A stretch of DNA of 64,000 nucleotides. Source: Bacteroidota bacterium. Lineage in GTDB: Bacteria; Bacteroidota; Bacteroidia; B-17B0; Aurantibacillaceae. A program made the position numbers and the translations under genes. Positions 8,345 to 17,011 of the stretch are shown here, piece after piece. The notes beneath the pieces are model-generated. The model saw only the letters and a list, made by a program, of their open reading frames with translations, was not told the origin of the DNA and made no database searches. The stretch lies in contig JANYEQ010000003.1 of the NCBI GenBank assembly GCA_025363015.1, positions 1-64,000 on the forward strand, in the 5' to 3' direction. How positions within the stretch are numbered: position 1 is the first letter of the stretch; each line of letters starts with the position of its first letter.

Positions 8345-9517
8345 ATGTTTACGCCACAACACATACAACAATTTAATAGTATTGAAACACCCTTTTATTA
8401 CTACAATACCGCCCTTTTACAAAACACCATTTCTGCTATAAAAGCCGCTGCGCCTAAAAATTACACTATACATTATGCGTTAAAAGCAAATGCACACCCT
8501 ACCCTATTAAACATTTTTAAACACGCTGGTTTTGGTGCCGATTGTGTGAGTGGCAACGAAGTAAAACGCGCCATTGAATGTAATTTTGCACCCAGCCATA
8601 TTGTGTTTGCTGGAGTTGGCAAAAGCGATAATGAAATAAATTATGCCTTAGATAACAACATTTTTTGTTTTAATGTAGAGAGTATTCACGAATTACAAAT
8701 AATAAACCAATTAGCAGCTTTAAAAAATAAAACTGCAAATATTGCATTACGTATTAACCCAAACGTAGATGCCTATACCCATAAATACATTACCACAGGT
8801 TTAGAAGAAAATAAATTTGGTATTAATCCCTATGAATTTGATACCGTTTTAAGTGAACTAAAAAAATTAAACAACCTTCATTTAATAGGTTTACATTTTC
8901 ATATTGGCTCGCAAATACAAGACTTAACCCCCTTTAAAAATTTATGTTTGCGTGTAAACGATATTAATAAGTGGTTTATACAAAAAGGTTATTTGTTGCC
9001 CCATATTAACTTGGGTGGTGGTTTGGGCATAAACTATTCGCAACCCGATACCGAAGCCATTGTTGATTTTGAGAGTTATTTTAATGTATTTAAACAATTT
9101 TTAGAACTACAACCCCAACAACATGTACATTTTGAATTGGGGCGCTGTATTGTAGGCCAATGCGGTAGTTTAATTAGCAGAGTGCTCTATATTAAAAATG
9201 GCATTAATACCAATTTTGCTATTTTAGATGCAGGAATGACAGAACTTATACGTCCTGCACTTTATCAAGCCTTTCATAAAATAGAGAATATATCAGCTAA
9301 TTGTGCATCTCCAGTCTCTCATCTTCCATCTTCTATCATTCATTTAAAGTACGATGTTGTTGGCCCTATTTGCGAAAGCAGCGATTGCTTTGGCAAAGCC
9401 GTTAGTTTACCCGAAACTAAACGTGGGCATTTAATTGCCATACGCAGTGCTGGCGCTTATGGTGAGGTAATGAGTAGCCGTTATAATTTACGTAATGAGG
9501 TAAAATCAGTATTTTAA
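8345..9517 (+). CDS. lysA: Diaminopimelate decarboxylase
   Basis: 390 residues. A PLP enzyme of fold type III that converts meso-diaminopimelate to L-lysine, the last step of the DAP route. The PLP Lys is Lys47 in HYALKANAHP; HFHIGSQI and NLGGGLGINY form the phosphate-binding part; the CESSDCFGK motif near residue 345 supplies the active-site Cys and acidic residue from the other subunit. Length is normal. Starts 6 bp after the ferredoxin stop and is probably co-transcribed with it. Confidence 0.93.
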   Translation: MFTPQHIQQFNSIETPFYYYNTALLQNTISAIKAAAPKNYTIHYALKANAHPTLLNIFKHAGFGADCVSGNEVKRAIECNFAPSHIVFAGVGKSDNEINYALDNNIFCFNVESIHELQIINQLAALKNKTANIALRINPNVDAYTHKYITTGLEENKFGINPYEFDTVLSELKKLNNLHLIGLHFHIGSQIQDLTPFKNLCLRVNDINKWFIQKGYLLPHINLGGGLGINYSQPDTEAIVDFESYFNVFKQFLELQPQQHVHFELGRCIVGQCGSLISRVLYIKNGINTNFAILDAGMTELIRPALYQAFHKIENISANCASPVSHLPSSIIHLKYDVVGPICESSDCFGKAVSLPETKRGHLIAIRSAGAYGEVMSSRYNLRNEVKSVF

Positions 9518-9575
9518 TGTAACATTATTATATCTAAGATTTTATATTAGAATAAATAAAAAATTATCTGAATTA

Positions 9576-9583
9576 TAAATTTG
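9576..9583 (+). promoter_or_regulatory. Possible -7 promoter box
   Basis: TAAATTTG, an exact TAnnTTTG match, 94 bp before the ATG of the MORN-repeat gene. The remainder of the 160-bp gap (9518-9677) shows nothing recognisable. Confidence 0.4.
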
Positions 9584-9677
9584 AAGGGTATCACATCAAA
9601 AACCAATTACCATTAAATTGTTTATAAAAAGTGTAACCAATCTATATTTATTGCATTACATAAATTAATTTTATAAA

Positions 9678-11426
9678 ATGCGCTATTATAATTACCTCTA
9701 TACCTTTTTGTTTTTATGCATGACTTCCTTTAGTTGTTTTGGGCAATTAAAACAAGAGTTTTACGATGCTCAACAAACAAAATTAAAGTCCGAAACTGAT
9801 TTCTATAAAGGTATGCCCAATGGTCCACATACCGAGTTTTACAAAAGTGGTAACGTTAGCCGTAAAGGCTTTTATAGCTATGGCAAAGAAGATAGCTTAT
9901 GGGTTATATATTACGAAGACGGAACTAAAAAAGCCGTTGAACGTTATTTTAAAGGCAAAAAATGGGGCACCAATACTTACTTTTTTAAGTCGGGTAAAAT
10001 AGCTCAAATTACCCGTTATGTAAAAGATTTAGCCGATAGCACTTGGACAGCCTTTTACGAAGATGGCAAAATAAAAAGTAGAGAACCTTTTGTAAACGGA
10101 AAAAGAGACGGCGAATGGATTTACTTTTTTGATAACGGACAAATAGAAAGTAAAGGTATTTTTGAAAAAGATAAACGAAATGGTAAAGTTGAAACCTTTT
10201 TTAAAACAGGGCAAATATGTGCCATTCAAAATTTTTGTAATGGTAAACCCTGTGGTCAATGGGATGAATATTACGAAAAAAATAATCAAAAAAAATTCGT
10301 AAAAGAATACAAAGATAGCACCCTGTACCTAATTAATTTATGGGATAATACAGGTAAACAACTGGTAACTAATGGTAACGGAAGCATTACTGCAAACTAT
10401 GATAATGGTATTATTAAAGCCATGGGGCAATATAAAAATGGTTTACAAGATAGCTTATGGCGTTTTTTTCACGCCAATGGCGAGTTAGATTACGAAGCCA
10501 ATTATCAACAAGGACTTTTAAACGGCTATTACTCCTCCTATTTTCCAAATCATAAACTAAAAAGTGAAGGTAACTTTAGCAACAATAAAAAAAATGGTGT
10601 GTGGAAATTTTATACCCCAGAAGGTTTCCCCGAAATGATAGGAACCCTAAAAGATAACTTACGCGATAATAAATGGACTTACTATTACAGTAACGGTAAA
10701 GTTGAAAGCGAAGGCTATTATCTTAATGATAAACAAACTGGCACTTGGAACTATTTTTATAAAGGTGGCGAAAAATGGCGACAAGGCGATTATGCTGACG
10801 GACTTAAAACAGGTATTTGGACAACCTGGTTTGAAAACGGTAAAAAATTACAAGAAGGCCCCTACAAAAACGGAAAATCCAATGGCTTGTGGTTAAGTTG
10901 GTGCGAAAATGGTACAAAAAAAGACGAAGGCAGCTTTAAAGATGACCAACTTTTTGGCGATTGGACAGGTTGGTACTGTAATGGCAAATTAAATTATGTT
11001 GGCAATTATAATAGTAAAGGTAAAAAATCTGGTAAATGGAATTATTACTACGAAAGTGGGCAACAACGCGAAGTGTGTAGCTACGTTAATGGTATTAAAC
11101 ATGGTAATTATACCCAATGGTTTGAACGAGGTAATTTTATTGATACCAAAGGTAAATACCGTAAAGGTCACCAACAAGGCGAGTGGACGTATTACTACGA
11201 AACAGGAGGTATTAATCGCATACAACACTTTAAAAAAGGTAAACTAAGTGGTACAAGCCTTTCCTACTATTCCAATGCCAAATTACAAAGCGTTTGTAAT
11301 TATACCATTATAAAAGATCGCCGCAAAGGTAAAGTACAAAGCGTAGCGGATGGAGAATGGATTTTTTACGATAAAAATGGTAAAGAAATGACTAGAATTA
11401 TGTACCAAAACGGAATTAAAAAATAG
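9678..11426 (+). CDS. MORN-variant repeat protein (YwqK-like), secreted or periplasmic
   Basis: 582 residues with a signal peptide (1-22, ending CFGQ) followed by about twenty ~23-residue repeats of the type G.W..YY.NGK...EG.Y..GK, the MORN_2/YwqK repeat. Such repeats form an elongated beta-hairpin array and are very common in Bacteroidota; no catalytic domain is present. Databases often label these 'antitoxin', but nothing here supports a toxin partner. The role is unknown, possibly protein- or envelope-binding. The neighbouring lipoprotein gene starts 38 bp later with its own promoter box. Confidence 0.85.
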   Translation: MRYYNYLYTFLFLCMTSFSCFGQLKQEFYDAQQTKLKSETDFYKGMPNGPHTEFYKSGNVSRKGFYSYGKEDSLWVIYYEDGTKKAVERYFKGKKWGTNTYFFKSGKIAQITRYVKDLADSTWTAFYEDGKIKSREPFVNGKRDGEWIYFFDNGQIESKGIFEKDKRNGKVETFFKTGQICAIQNFCNGKPCGQWDEYYEKNNQKKFVKEYKDSTLYLINLWDNTGKQLVTNGNGSITANYDNGIIKAMGQYKNGLQDSLWRFFHANGELDYEANYQQGLLNGYYSSYFPNHKLKSEGNFSNNKKNGVWKFYTPEGFPEMIGTLKDNLRDNKWTYYYSNGKVESEGYYLNDKQTGTWNYFYKGGEKWRQGDYADGLKTGIWTTWFENGKKLQEGPYKNGKSNGLWLSWCENGTKKDEGSFKDDQLFGDWTGWYCNGKLNYVGNYNSKGKKSGKWNYYYESGQQREVCSYVNGIKHGNYTQWFERGNFIDTKGKYRKGHQQGEWTYYYETGGINRIQHFKKGKLSGTSLSYYSNAKLQSVCNYTIIKDRRKGKVQSVADGEWIFYDKNGKEMTRIMYQNGIKK

Positions 11427-11437
11427 GAATATTATAT

Positions 11438-11445
11438 TATATTTG
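11438..11445 (+). promoter_or_regulatory. -7 promoter box (TAnnTTTG)
   Basis: TATATTTG lies 18 bp upstream of the ATG of the lipoprotein gene at 11464. Confidence 0.55.
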
Positions 11446-11463
11446 TAAAACCTTTAGCCGTTT

Positions 11464-12294
11464 ATGACAAAATTTTTAAAACAATTATTATTTTTTACAT
11501 TTATTCTTTTGTTAAGTGCTTGTAAAAACGAAAAAATAGAAGACACAACTGTATTAGAAGACGAGAGTACTAAAAAAGCAGTAATTGAAACCAAATTAAA
11601 TGCGCAGAATGTATTTAACACTGTACCCGATCGGGTAAAAATTTTAAAATTAATTGAAGAAAATAAAATAGAATATAACGGCAACTTATTAAACAATCCC
11701 AACTCAATAACAAAATATAGCGTTGAGTTTTATAAAGCCGTAAACTTAGGTATTTATGGCACCGATTTAAGCATAGCCAATTCGTTTGAAGAAACACAAG
11801 AAAGTTTAATATTTTTAAAATGTGTAAACTCTTTAGCTTCAAATATTGGAGTTAGTAATGCTTTCGATCAAAAAATGTTTGATAGAATGGAAGCTAATAA
11901 AGAAAATAAAGACAGTACGTTAGAAATCATCACAGGCGCATTTAAAAAATCAGACGAAATTTTAAAAAACGATGGCAGAGCCGCAACATCGGCGGTAATA
12001 CTTGCTGGTAGTTGGATTGAAGGACTATATGTAGGCTGTAGTTTTGCTAAAGCAGTAGGTTCTGAAAGTTTAGTACAAGCCGTATTAATACAGCAAGAAT
12101 CTTTAAAAAATTTAATCATTATGTTAGAGGCCTCTAACCTTGATGAAACCTCGCAGTTTTTGGTATTAGATTTAAAAGCCTTACTAATTTGTTACAAAAC
12201 AAAAGAAGGCATTAAAACGTTTAATTTAAATTCAATAAAAGACATTAACGAAAAAATTACTGCTTTACGTAATAAATTAGTGTCGGGCTTATAA
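11464..12294 (+). CDS. Putative alpha-helical lipoprotein
   Basis: 276 residues. Lipoprotein signal peptide with LLLSAC lipobox (Cys20) followed by KNEK. The mature part is predicted almost entirely helical (long Leu/Glu/Lys-rich heptad-like segments) with a central Ala/Gly-rich stretch (AATSAVILAGSWIEGLYVG) typical of a helix-packing core. No family recognised with confidence. Monocistronic by its own promoter box; the methionine operon control region follows. Confidence 0.7.
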   Translation: MTKFLKQLLFFTFILLLSACKNEKIEDTTVLEDESTKKAVIETKLNAQNVFNTVPDRVKILKLIEENKIEYNGNLLNNPNSITKYSVEFYKAVNLGIYGTDLSIANSFEETQESLIFLKCVNSLASNIGVSNAFDQKMFDRMEANKENKDSTLEIITGAFKKSDEILKNDGRAATSAVILAGSWIEGLYVGCSFAKAVGSESLVQAVLIQQESLKNLIIMLEASNLDETSQFLVLDLKALLICYKTKEGIKTFNLNSIKDINEKITALRNKLVSGL

Positions 12295-12358
12295 AAATAA
12301 AACTCACACCTTCTAAAACCCTTACCAATTAAACAAAACTAAATTATTTTAAAATTTA

Positions 12359-12391
12359 TTTGCTTTAATAAAAATTAATTCTTTAAATTTG
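12359..12391 (+). promoter_or_regulatory. Promoter of the methionine operon
   Basis: A -33-like TTTG (12359-12362) and an exact -7 TAAATTTG (12384-12391), separated by 21 bp, match the Bacteroidota sigma-ABfr promoter. The expected start of transcription is a few bases later, just before the 5' strand of riboswitch helix P1 at 12416. Confidence 0.65.
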
Positions 12392-12415
12392 TACACGATT
12401 AACTCACACAGTGTG

Positions 12416-12553
12416 TTTTAATTTATTAAGATGCGGCGAGAGAATAGGCTCACTAACCCGCAGGCAACCAACTAATAGTATCAATAAAACGATATTGGAA
12501 AACCGGTGCTAAATCCTACCCTTGATGAGAGTAAAGGGAACAATAAATTAAAA
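12416..12553 (+). promoter_or_regulatory. SAM-I (S-box) riboswitch
   Basis: All four helices can be drawn. P1: 12416-12427 with 12542-12553, 12 perfect pairs. P2: TGCGG 12432-12436 with CCGCA 12458-12462, enclosing a kink-turn/loop region where the usual GGG:CCC pairing is replaced by GAG:CUC. The conserved GGCAACC follows at 12463-12469. P3: AGTATC with GATATT. The invariant GGTGCTAAATCC is at 12505-12516. P4: CCCTT 12519-12523 with AAGGG 12534-12538. The family binds S-adenosylmethionine, which stabilises P1. The 3' strand of P1 ends two bases before the ATG of the leader peptide, so SAM would be expected to hide the A-rich initiation region rather than act through a terminator. Downstream genes (metX, hom) fit a methionine signal. 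Confidence 0.93.
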
Positions 12554-12555
12554 AA

Positions 12556-12675
12556 ATGAAAATGAAAAACGCACACATCCAAAATCAAAACAACAAACTA
12601 AGTACTCACGCGAGTATAGTTAAATTTTTTACTTCAGTTACACCTTGTATGTGTTGCTGTTGTTGTATGTGCTAA
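12556..12675 (+). CDS. Cys/Met-rich 39-residue leader peptide (putative attenuator uORF)
   Basis: ATG (12556) directly follows riboswitch helix P1; a second ATG is at 12562. The frame runs 39 codons and ends PCMCCCCCMC-stop: seven Cys and two Met codons in the last nine. The rest is unremarkable (Asn/Gln/Thr-rich). Its place between a SAM riboswitch and metX, with competing hairpins starting at its last codons, is what a ribosome-stalling leader for sulfur amino acids should look like. Alternatives: a metal-binding or thiol peptide that acts as such, or chance. I know no named family. No homology is claimed. Confidence 0.7.
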   Translation: MKMKNAHIQNQNNKLSTHASIVKFFTSVTPCMCCCCCMC

Positions 12676-12754
12676 GCATTTCTTAAACTTTACAGTTTAA
12701 ACTTTACTTAGCAAATGCTAAGTAAATAATGTATTTGATGATTCCTCATCAAAT
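12670..12754 (+). promoter_or_regulatory. Mutually exclusive hairpins after the leader peptide (putative attenuator)
   Basis: Four elements. (a) TGCTAAG 12670-12676, covering the leader's last codon and stop. (b) Hairpin 12683-12689/12694-12700 (TTAAACT/AGTTTAA). (c) An 11-bp perfect hairpin 12703-12713/12716-12726 (TTTACTTAGCA/TGCTAAGTAAA). (d) A 9-bp hairpin 12733-12741/12746-12754 (ATTTGATGA/TCATCAAAT). Segment (a) is identical to 12716-12722 and can pair with 12707-12713 instead, so a ribosome sitting on the Cys codons would change which structure forms. None of the hairpins is followed by a T-run, so a classical terminator is not seen; the output could be translational or Rho-dependent. 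Confidence 0.5.
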
Positions 12755-12817
12755 CAAAATCAAAAAAATAAAATTGACTAATCTGTTCCATAAACCGAAC
12801 AAAAAAAATTATATAAA

Positions 12818-13042
12818 ATGAGAAATAATAATACTAAAACCTCCACAAAAAATTTACTTACCGACAATAATTTTATTGATATCATAAAATTTGAAGCCGA
12901 CTATGCTCAAAAAGTAAAAGGCGGGCATTTGCCTTACTACATTGGTGTTGAAAAAATAGCCCGTTTAGTTAGCCCTATAAATTATCTATCAAGTAATGAA
13001 AAACAAAACTTAGTAAAATCAAATTATATAAGTAAAAATTAA
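12818..13042 (+). CDS. Unknown 74-residue protein of the methionine operon
   Basis: ATG at 12818, stop 5 bp before metX, so probably translated together with it. The protein is basic and Asn/Lys-rich, with a central part (about residues 18-58: FIDIIKFEADYAQKVKGGHL and following) that looks like an ordered small fold. It has no Cys and no Met after the initiator. No family recognised. It could be a real small protein, a second regulatory ORF, or a remnant of a longer gene. Confidence 0.6.
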   Translation: MRNNNTKTSTKNLLTDNNFIDIIKFEADYAQKVKGGHLPYYIGVEKIARLVSPINYLSSNEKQNLVKSNYISKN

Positions 13043-13047
13043 AAATT

Positions 13048-14100
13048 ATGTCGTTACAAACATTTATATTTTCTCAACCTTTTAAATTAGAAAGCGGCGA
13101 ACAGCTTCCTGAAATAGAAATTGCCTATCACACATTTGGAAAATTAAATACAAAAAAAGATAATGTAATATGGGTTTGCCATGCATTAAGTGCTAATAGC
13201 AATGTATTTGATTGGTGGCAAGGTTTATTTGGCGAAAATTGTTTATTTAATCCGCAAGATTATTTTATTGTTTGTGCTAATAATTTAGGATCTAGCTATG
13301 GCACCACTGGAGCATTATCGCATAATAAGTATACAAACCAACAATGGTTTAGTCATTTTCCTCACATTACCATTCGCGATATGGTAAACGCACACGAACT
13401 ATTACGCCAACATTTAAATATTGATAAGATACATACAATTATTGGTGGCTCGCAAGGTGCACAGCAAGTAATGGAGTGGGCAATTTTTCACCCCTCATTA
13501 TTTAAACATAGTATTTTAATTGCAACTAATGCTAAACATTCTCCATGGGGCATTGCCTTTAACGAAAGCCAACGCTTAGCCATTAAAGCTGATAGAACCT
13601 ATTATTCTAACACTATTAATGGTGGCGAAAAAGGTTTAGCGGCTGCAAGAAGTATAGCCTTATTAAGTTATAGAAATTACGAAACCTACAATCAATCGCA
13701 ACACGAAAAAACTAACGAAAAAACAAATGATTATAATGCAGCAAGTTATCAGCGTTATCAAGGGCAAAAATTAATTAGTCGGTTTAATGCCTATTCGTAC
13801 GTTACACTTATAAACGCTATGGATTCTCATAATGTAGGCAGAGGAAAGCAATCAATTGAGAAAGCGCTTGAAACTATTACTGCAAAAACCCTAGTAATAG
13901 GTATTAGTACAGATATGTTGTTTCCGCCACACGAACAAATGTACCTATCTCATCATATAAAAAATAGCAGTCTAAAAATTATCGATTCGTTTTATGGCCA
14001 CGATGGTTTTTTGTTAGAAACAAAACAGCTTACCACCATTATTAGTGAATTTTTAATTTCAAATCAACAAAATACAAATAAATTAGTTTTAACCTTATAA
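13048..14100 (+). CDS. metX: Homoserine O-acetyltransferase
   Basis: 350 residues, alpha/beta-hydrolase fold. Transfers an acetyl group from acetyl-CoA to L-homoserine, committing it to methionine. The nucleophile is Ser135 in GGSQGAQQVMEW; Asp289 (STDMLFPPHEQ) and His318 (FYGHDGF) complete the triad. AMDSHNVGRG (257-266) and NNLGSSYGTTG are further family signatures. Since some MetX-family members use succinyl-CoA, the acyl donor is inferred. In the riboswitch-controlled operon, between the 74-aa protein (5 bp) and homoserine dehydrogenase (8 bp). Confidence 0.93.
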   Translation: MSLQTFIFSQPFKLESGEQLPEIEIAYHTFGKLNTKKDNVIWVCHALSANSNVFDWWQGLFGENCLFNPQDYFIVCANNLGSSYGTTGALSHNKYTNQQWFSHFPHITIRDMVNAHELLRQHLNIDKIHTIIGGSQGAQQVMEWAIFHPSLFKHSILIATNAKHSPWGIAFNESQRLAIKADRTYYSNTINGGEKGLAAARSIALLSYRNYETYNQSQHEKTNEKTNDYNAASYQRYQGQKLISRFNAYSYVTLINAMDSHNVGRGKQSIEKALETITAKTLVIGISTDMLFPPHEQMYLSHHIKNSSLKIIDSFYGHDGFLLETKQLTTIISEFLISNQQNTNKLVLTL

Positions 14101-14108
14101 AAAACAAA

Positions 14109-15347
14109 ATGGCGAAAAAATTAAAAATAGGATTGTTTGGCTTTGGCTGTGTTGGTCAAGGTTTGCACTACGTATTAAACAATAGTACAGGCTTTAAAGC
14201 CGATATTGTAAAAATTTGTGTAAAAGATAAAACTAAAAAACGCATAGTTTCTAAAAGTTTAATTACCTACGATAAAAACGAAATTTTAAACAACCCAGAA
14301 ATTGATGTGATTGTTGAGTTAATTGACGATGCCACCGAAGCCTTTAAAATTGTAAGTCAGGCTCTAAAAAAAGGCAAACATGTAGTAACTGCTAATAAAA
14401 AAATGTTGGCGCTGCATCTACAAGAATTATACGAATTACAACAAAAAAATAATGTGTCACTTTTATACGAAGCCTCGGCGTGTGGCAGTATTCCTATTAT
14501 TAGAAGTTTAGAAGAATATTTTGATAACGAAGAATTAGAAAAAGTAACAGGTATTTTTAACGGCACTACCAATTATATTTTAACCAAAACAATTAGCGAA
14601 AAGTTATCGTACCCCATTGCGTTAAAACAGGCACAAGAAAAAGGCTTTGCAGAAACCGATCCTACAAACGATGTACAAGGTTTTGATGCAAAGTTTAAAG
14701 CGGTTATCATTTCGTTACACGCCTTTGGCTTAATTATTAAGGCAGAAGAGGTATTAAACATTGGCATTACAACCTTACACGAAAACGATATTAATTATGC
14801 TTCTGAAAAAGGGTATAAAATAAAACTAACGCCCATTATTCAACGCCTATCCAACAATAAAATAAGCGTATTTGTAGTACCGCGTTTTATAGAAAACAAC
14901 AATCAATTATTTAACGTAGATAACGAATTTAATGGTGTAATTGTAGAAGGTAAATTTAGTGGCGAACAATTTCTGCAAGGCAGAGGCGCAGGCAGTTATC
15001 CAACGGGGGCAGCTGTATTATCTGATATTTCTGCACTTTCGCATGGCTATAAATACGAATTTAAAAAGCATATACAAAAACACGCAAATGGTTTTACAAA
15101 CAATGTAATTATAACTATTTATTTACGATATAATTCAATTGCCGATTTAGAAAAAATAAAATTTACCAAAGTTTTAGAAAAATATACAGGCAACCATTAT
15201 AACTACGTTGTGGGTAAAATAAATTTACAAACTTTATTAAGCGAACGAGAATATATTTTAAAAAACAAATTATTTATTTCGTTAGTAAATGATACGGTTA
15301 CTCTAAACGAAAGCAAATCAGTAACAAAACAAATCAACCATAAATAA
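14109..15347 (+). CDS. hom: Homoserine dehydrogenase
   Basis: 412 residues. Reduces aspartate semialdehyde to homoserine with NAD(P)H. N-terminal Rossmann motif GLFGFGCVGQGL (about 8-19), VVTANKKMLA, the FNGTTNYIL substrate-binding loop and the AETDPTNDVQGFDAKFK signature are all visible. The last ~85 residues are where an ACT domain is found in longer homologues but are divergent. It is monofunctional, not fused to aspartate kinase. Last gene of the methionine operon, supplying MetX with substrate, and followed by a strong terminator. Confidence 0.93.
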   Translation: MAKKLKIGLFGFGCVGQGLHYVLNNSTGFKADIVKICVKDKTKKRIVSKSLITYDKNEILNNPEIDVIVELIDDATEAFKIVSQALKKGKHVVTANKKMLALHLQELYELQQKNNVSLLYEASACGSIPIIRSLEEYFDNEELEKVTGIFNGTTNYILTKTISEKLSYPIALKQAQEKGFAETDPTNDVQGFDAKFKAVIISLHAFGLIIKAEEVLNIGITTLHENDINYASEKGYKIKLTPIIQRLSNNKISVFVVPRFIENNNQLFNVDNEFNGVIVEGKFSGEQFLQGRGAGSYPTGAAVLSDISALSHGYKYEFKKHIQKHANGFTNNVIITIYLRYNSIADLEKIKFTKVLEKYTGNHYNYVVGKINLQTLLSEREYILKNKLFISLVNDTVTLNESKSVTKQINHK

Positions 15348-15399
15348 TTAGCTTTTAAGTCTTTTATTACTCAAATGAAGTTATGAATAATTTTATATT

Positions 15400-15434
15400 A
15401 AAAAAGGCTTTTAAAAATTTAAAAGCCTTTTTTT
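15400..15434. terminator. Bidirectional intrinsic terminator
   Basis: A 16-bp perfect stem (15400-15415 with 15418-15433) around an AA spacer, with an A-run on the left and seven T on the right. It ends transcription of hom on the plus strand and of the convergent permease on the minus strand. Confidence 0.85.
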
Positions 15435-15436
15435 GT

Positions 15437-16921
15437 TTAGTTATTATCTTTTTGTTTTTCTAAATTACTATTACGTTTGCTGTATAAAAAGTAAACGATT
15501 ATTCCTATAGTTCCCCATATTAAAAAGGCAACCCAAGTTTCGGGGCGAACAAAACACATTAAAAATATATTAAACCCTACCCCTAACGAACCCACTAAAT
15601 ATAAAGCAGGCGTTCTATATGGTCTATCCAATTCTGGTTTTTTATAGCGTAACATCATTACAGCAACACATACCATGGCAAAGGCTAATAAAGTGCCCAT
15701 ACTACACATCTCTGATATTTTGCCTATTGGTGTTACTGCAGCAATAATAGATACTATTGCTCCTACCAAAATAGTGCTTTTATAAGGTGTTTTAAATTTA
15801 GGGTGTAAAGCGCCAAACATTCCTTTTGGTAATAAACCATCTTTGGCCATTCCTAAAAATATACGTGTTTGCCCTAACATCATTACTAACATTACTGAAG
15901 TTAAACCAGCAGTAGCAGCAATGGTAATAAAAAATACCGCCCAATTTAAACCAATACCACTAAAAGCAGATGCTACAGGCGCCGCTTTATCTAATTGATC
16001 GTATCTAACCATACCCGTTAATACTAAGGATACCAAAATATATAAAACGGTACAAATAATTAGTGAAGCTACTATGGCAAATGGCACATCTTTTTTAGGA
16101 TTAATGGCTTCACCCGCTTGGGTAGAAACGGCATCAAAACCTATGTAAGCAAAAAACACAATAGTAGCAGCAGTTAATACACCACCAAAACCAAAAGTAA
16201 ACTTGCCAGTAGCAACACCATCTTCGCCAAGTACTGGTATTTTATCTGGAATAAAAGGTGTCCAATTTTCGGTTTTAATATAAAATGCACCTACAATAAT
16301 TACAAATAAAACAACTGCAATTTTAATAATAACTATAATGTTATTTGTACTGGCAGCTTCTTTAATACCTTTAATTAATACTGCTGTTACTAACCAAGTA
16401 ATTAATAAAGCAGGTAAATTAAATGCAAATCCTGGGGCTTCAATGCCTAATGCTACGCACTTTTCAGTAGCGGTAGTCATATCATTACATAACCAAATAG
16501 GGAAATCAATATTAAATAAATGTAATAATTTTACAAAATAACCGCTCCAGGCTACTGCAACGGTTGTAGCGCCCATCATGTATTCTAAAATTAAATTCCA
16601 ACCAATAAACCAGGCAAATAACTCACCCACAGTACCATAGGCATAAGAATATGCACTTCCTTCAACTGGTAGTACCGATGCAAATTCGGCATAACACAGC
16701 GAAGCAAATAAACAGCCAATACCAGCAATTACAAATGATAATGCTAAGGCTGGGCCCGCAAAATCATGCGCTGCAATACCTGTAAGGGTAAAAATTCCAC
16801 CCCCAATAATAGCACCAATACCCAATGAGGTTAAACCCCAACGTGTTAGTACACGCTTTAAATCACTTTTCTTCATTTCAGCCTCAAATGCTGAAATAGG
16901 TTTTATTCTCCAAACTGACAT
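15437..16921 (-). CDS. APC-superfamily amino-acid permease
   Basis: 494 residues with about 12-14 predicted membrane helices. The N-terminal KRVLTRWGLTSLGIGAIIGG and following GIFTLTG is the conserved first helix of the cationic amino-acid transporter (CAT/YfnA) branch, and ALSFVIAGIGCLFASLCYAE and GEAINPKKDVPFAI are further family motifs. Imports amino acids across the inner membrane; the substrate cannot be decided. Convergent with the methionine operon and monocistronic. Confidence 0.88.
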   Translation of the reverse strand: MSVWRIKPISAFEAEMKKSDLKRVLTRWGLTSLGIGAIIGGGIFTLTGIAAHDFAGPALALSFVIAGIGCLFASLCYAEFASVLPVEGSAYSYAYGTVGELFAWFIGWNLILEYMMGATTVAVAWSGYFVKLLHLFNIDFPIWLCNDMTTATEKCVALGIEAPGFAFNLPALLITWLVTAVLIKGIKEAASTNNIIVIIKIAVVLFVIIVGAFYIKTENWTPFIPDKIPVLGEDGVATGKFTFGFGGVLTAATIVFFAYIGFDAVSTQAGEAINPKKDVPFAIVASLIICTVLYILVSLVLTGMVRYDQLDKAAPVASAFSGIGLNWAVFFITIAATAGLTSVMLVMMLGQTRIFLGMAKDGLLPKGMFGALHPKFKTPYKSTILVGAIVSIIAAVTPIGKISEMCSMGTLLAFAMVCVAVMMLRYKKPELDRPYRTPALYLVGSLGVGFNIFLMCFVRPETWVAFLIWGTIGIIVYFLYSKRNSNLEKQKDNN

Positions 16922-17011
16922 ATATCCTTTATTTAATTTAAATTTATTATTAAGCCAAATTAACTAATTAAACTTTAATAAAGCAAAATAAAAAAGCATC
17001 TTTGCAAGGTT

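Noticed and set aside
9678-11426. Common database label 'toxin-antitoxin system YwqK antitoxin' for the MORN-variant protein
   Set aside because: A secreted protein with ~20 repeats and no adjacent toxin gene; nothing supports an antitoxin role.
12784-12801. TGTTC/GAACA hairpin just before the 74-aa ORF as a terminator
   Set aside because: Only five pairs with an eight-base loop, followed by A rather than T.
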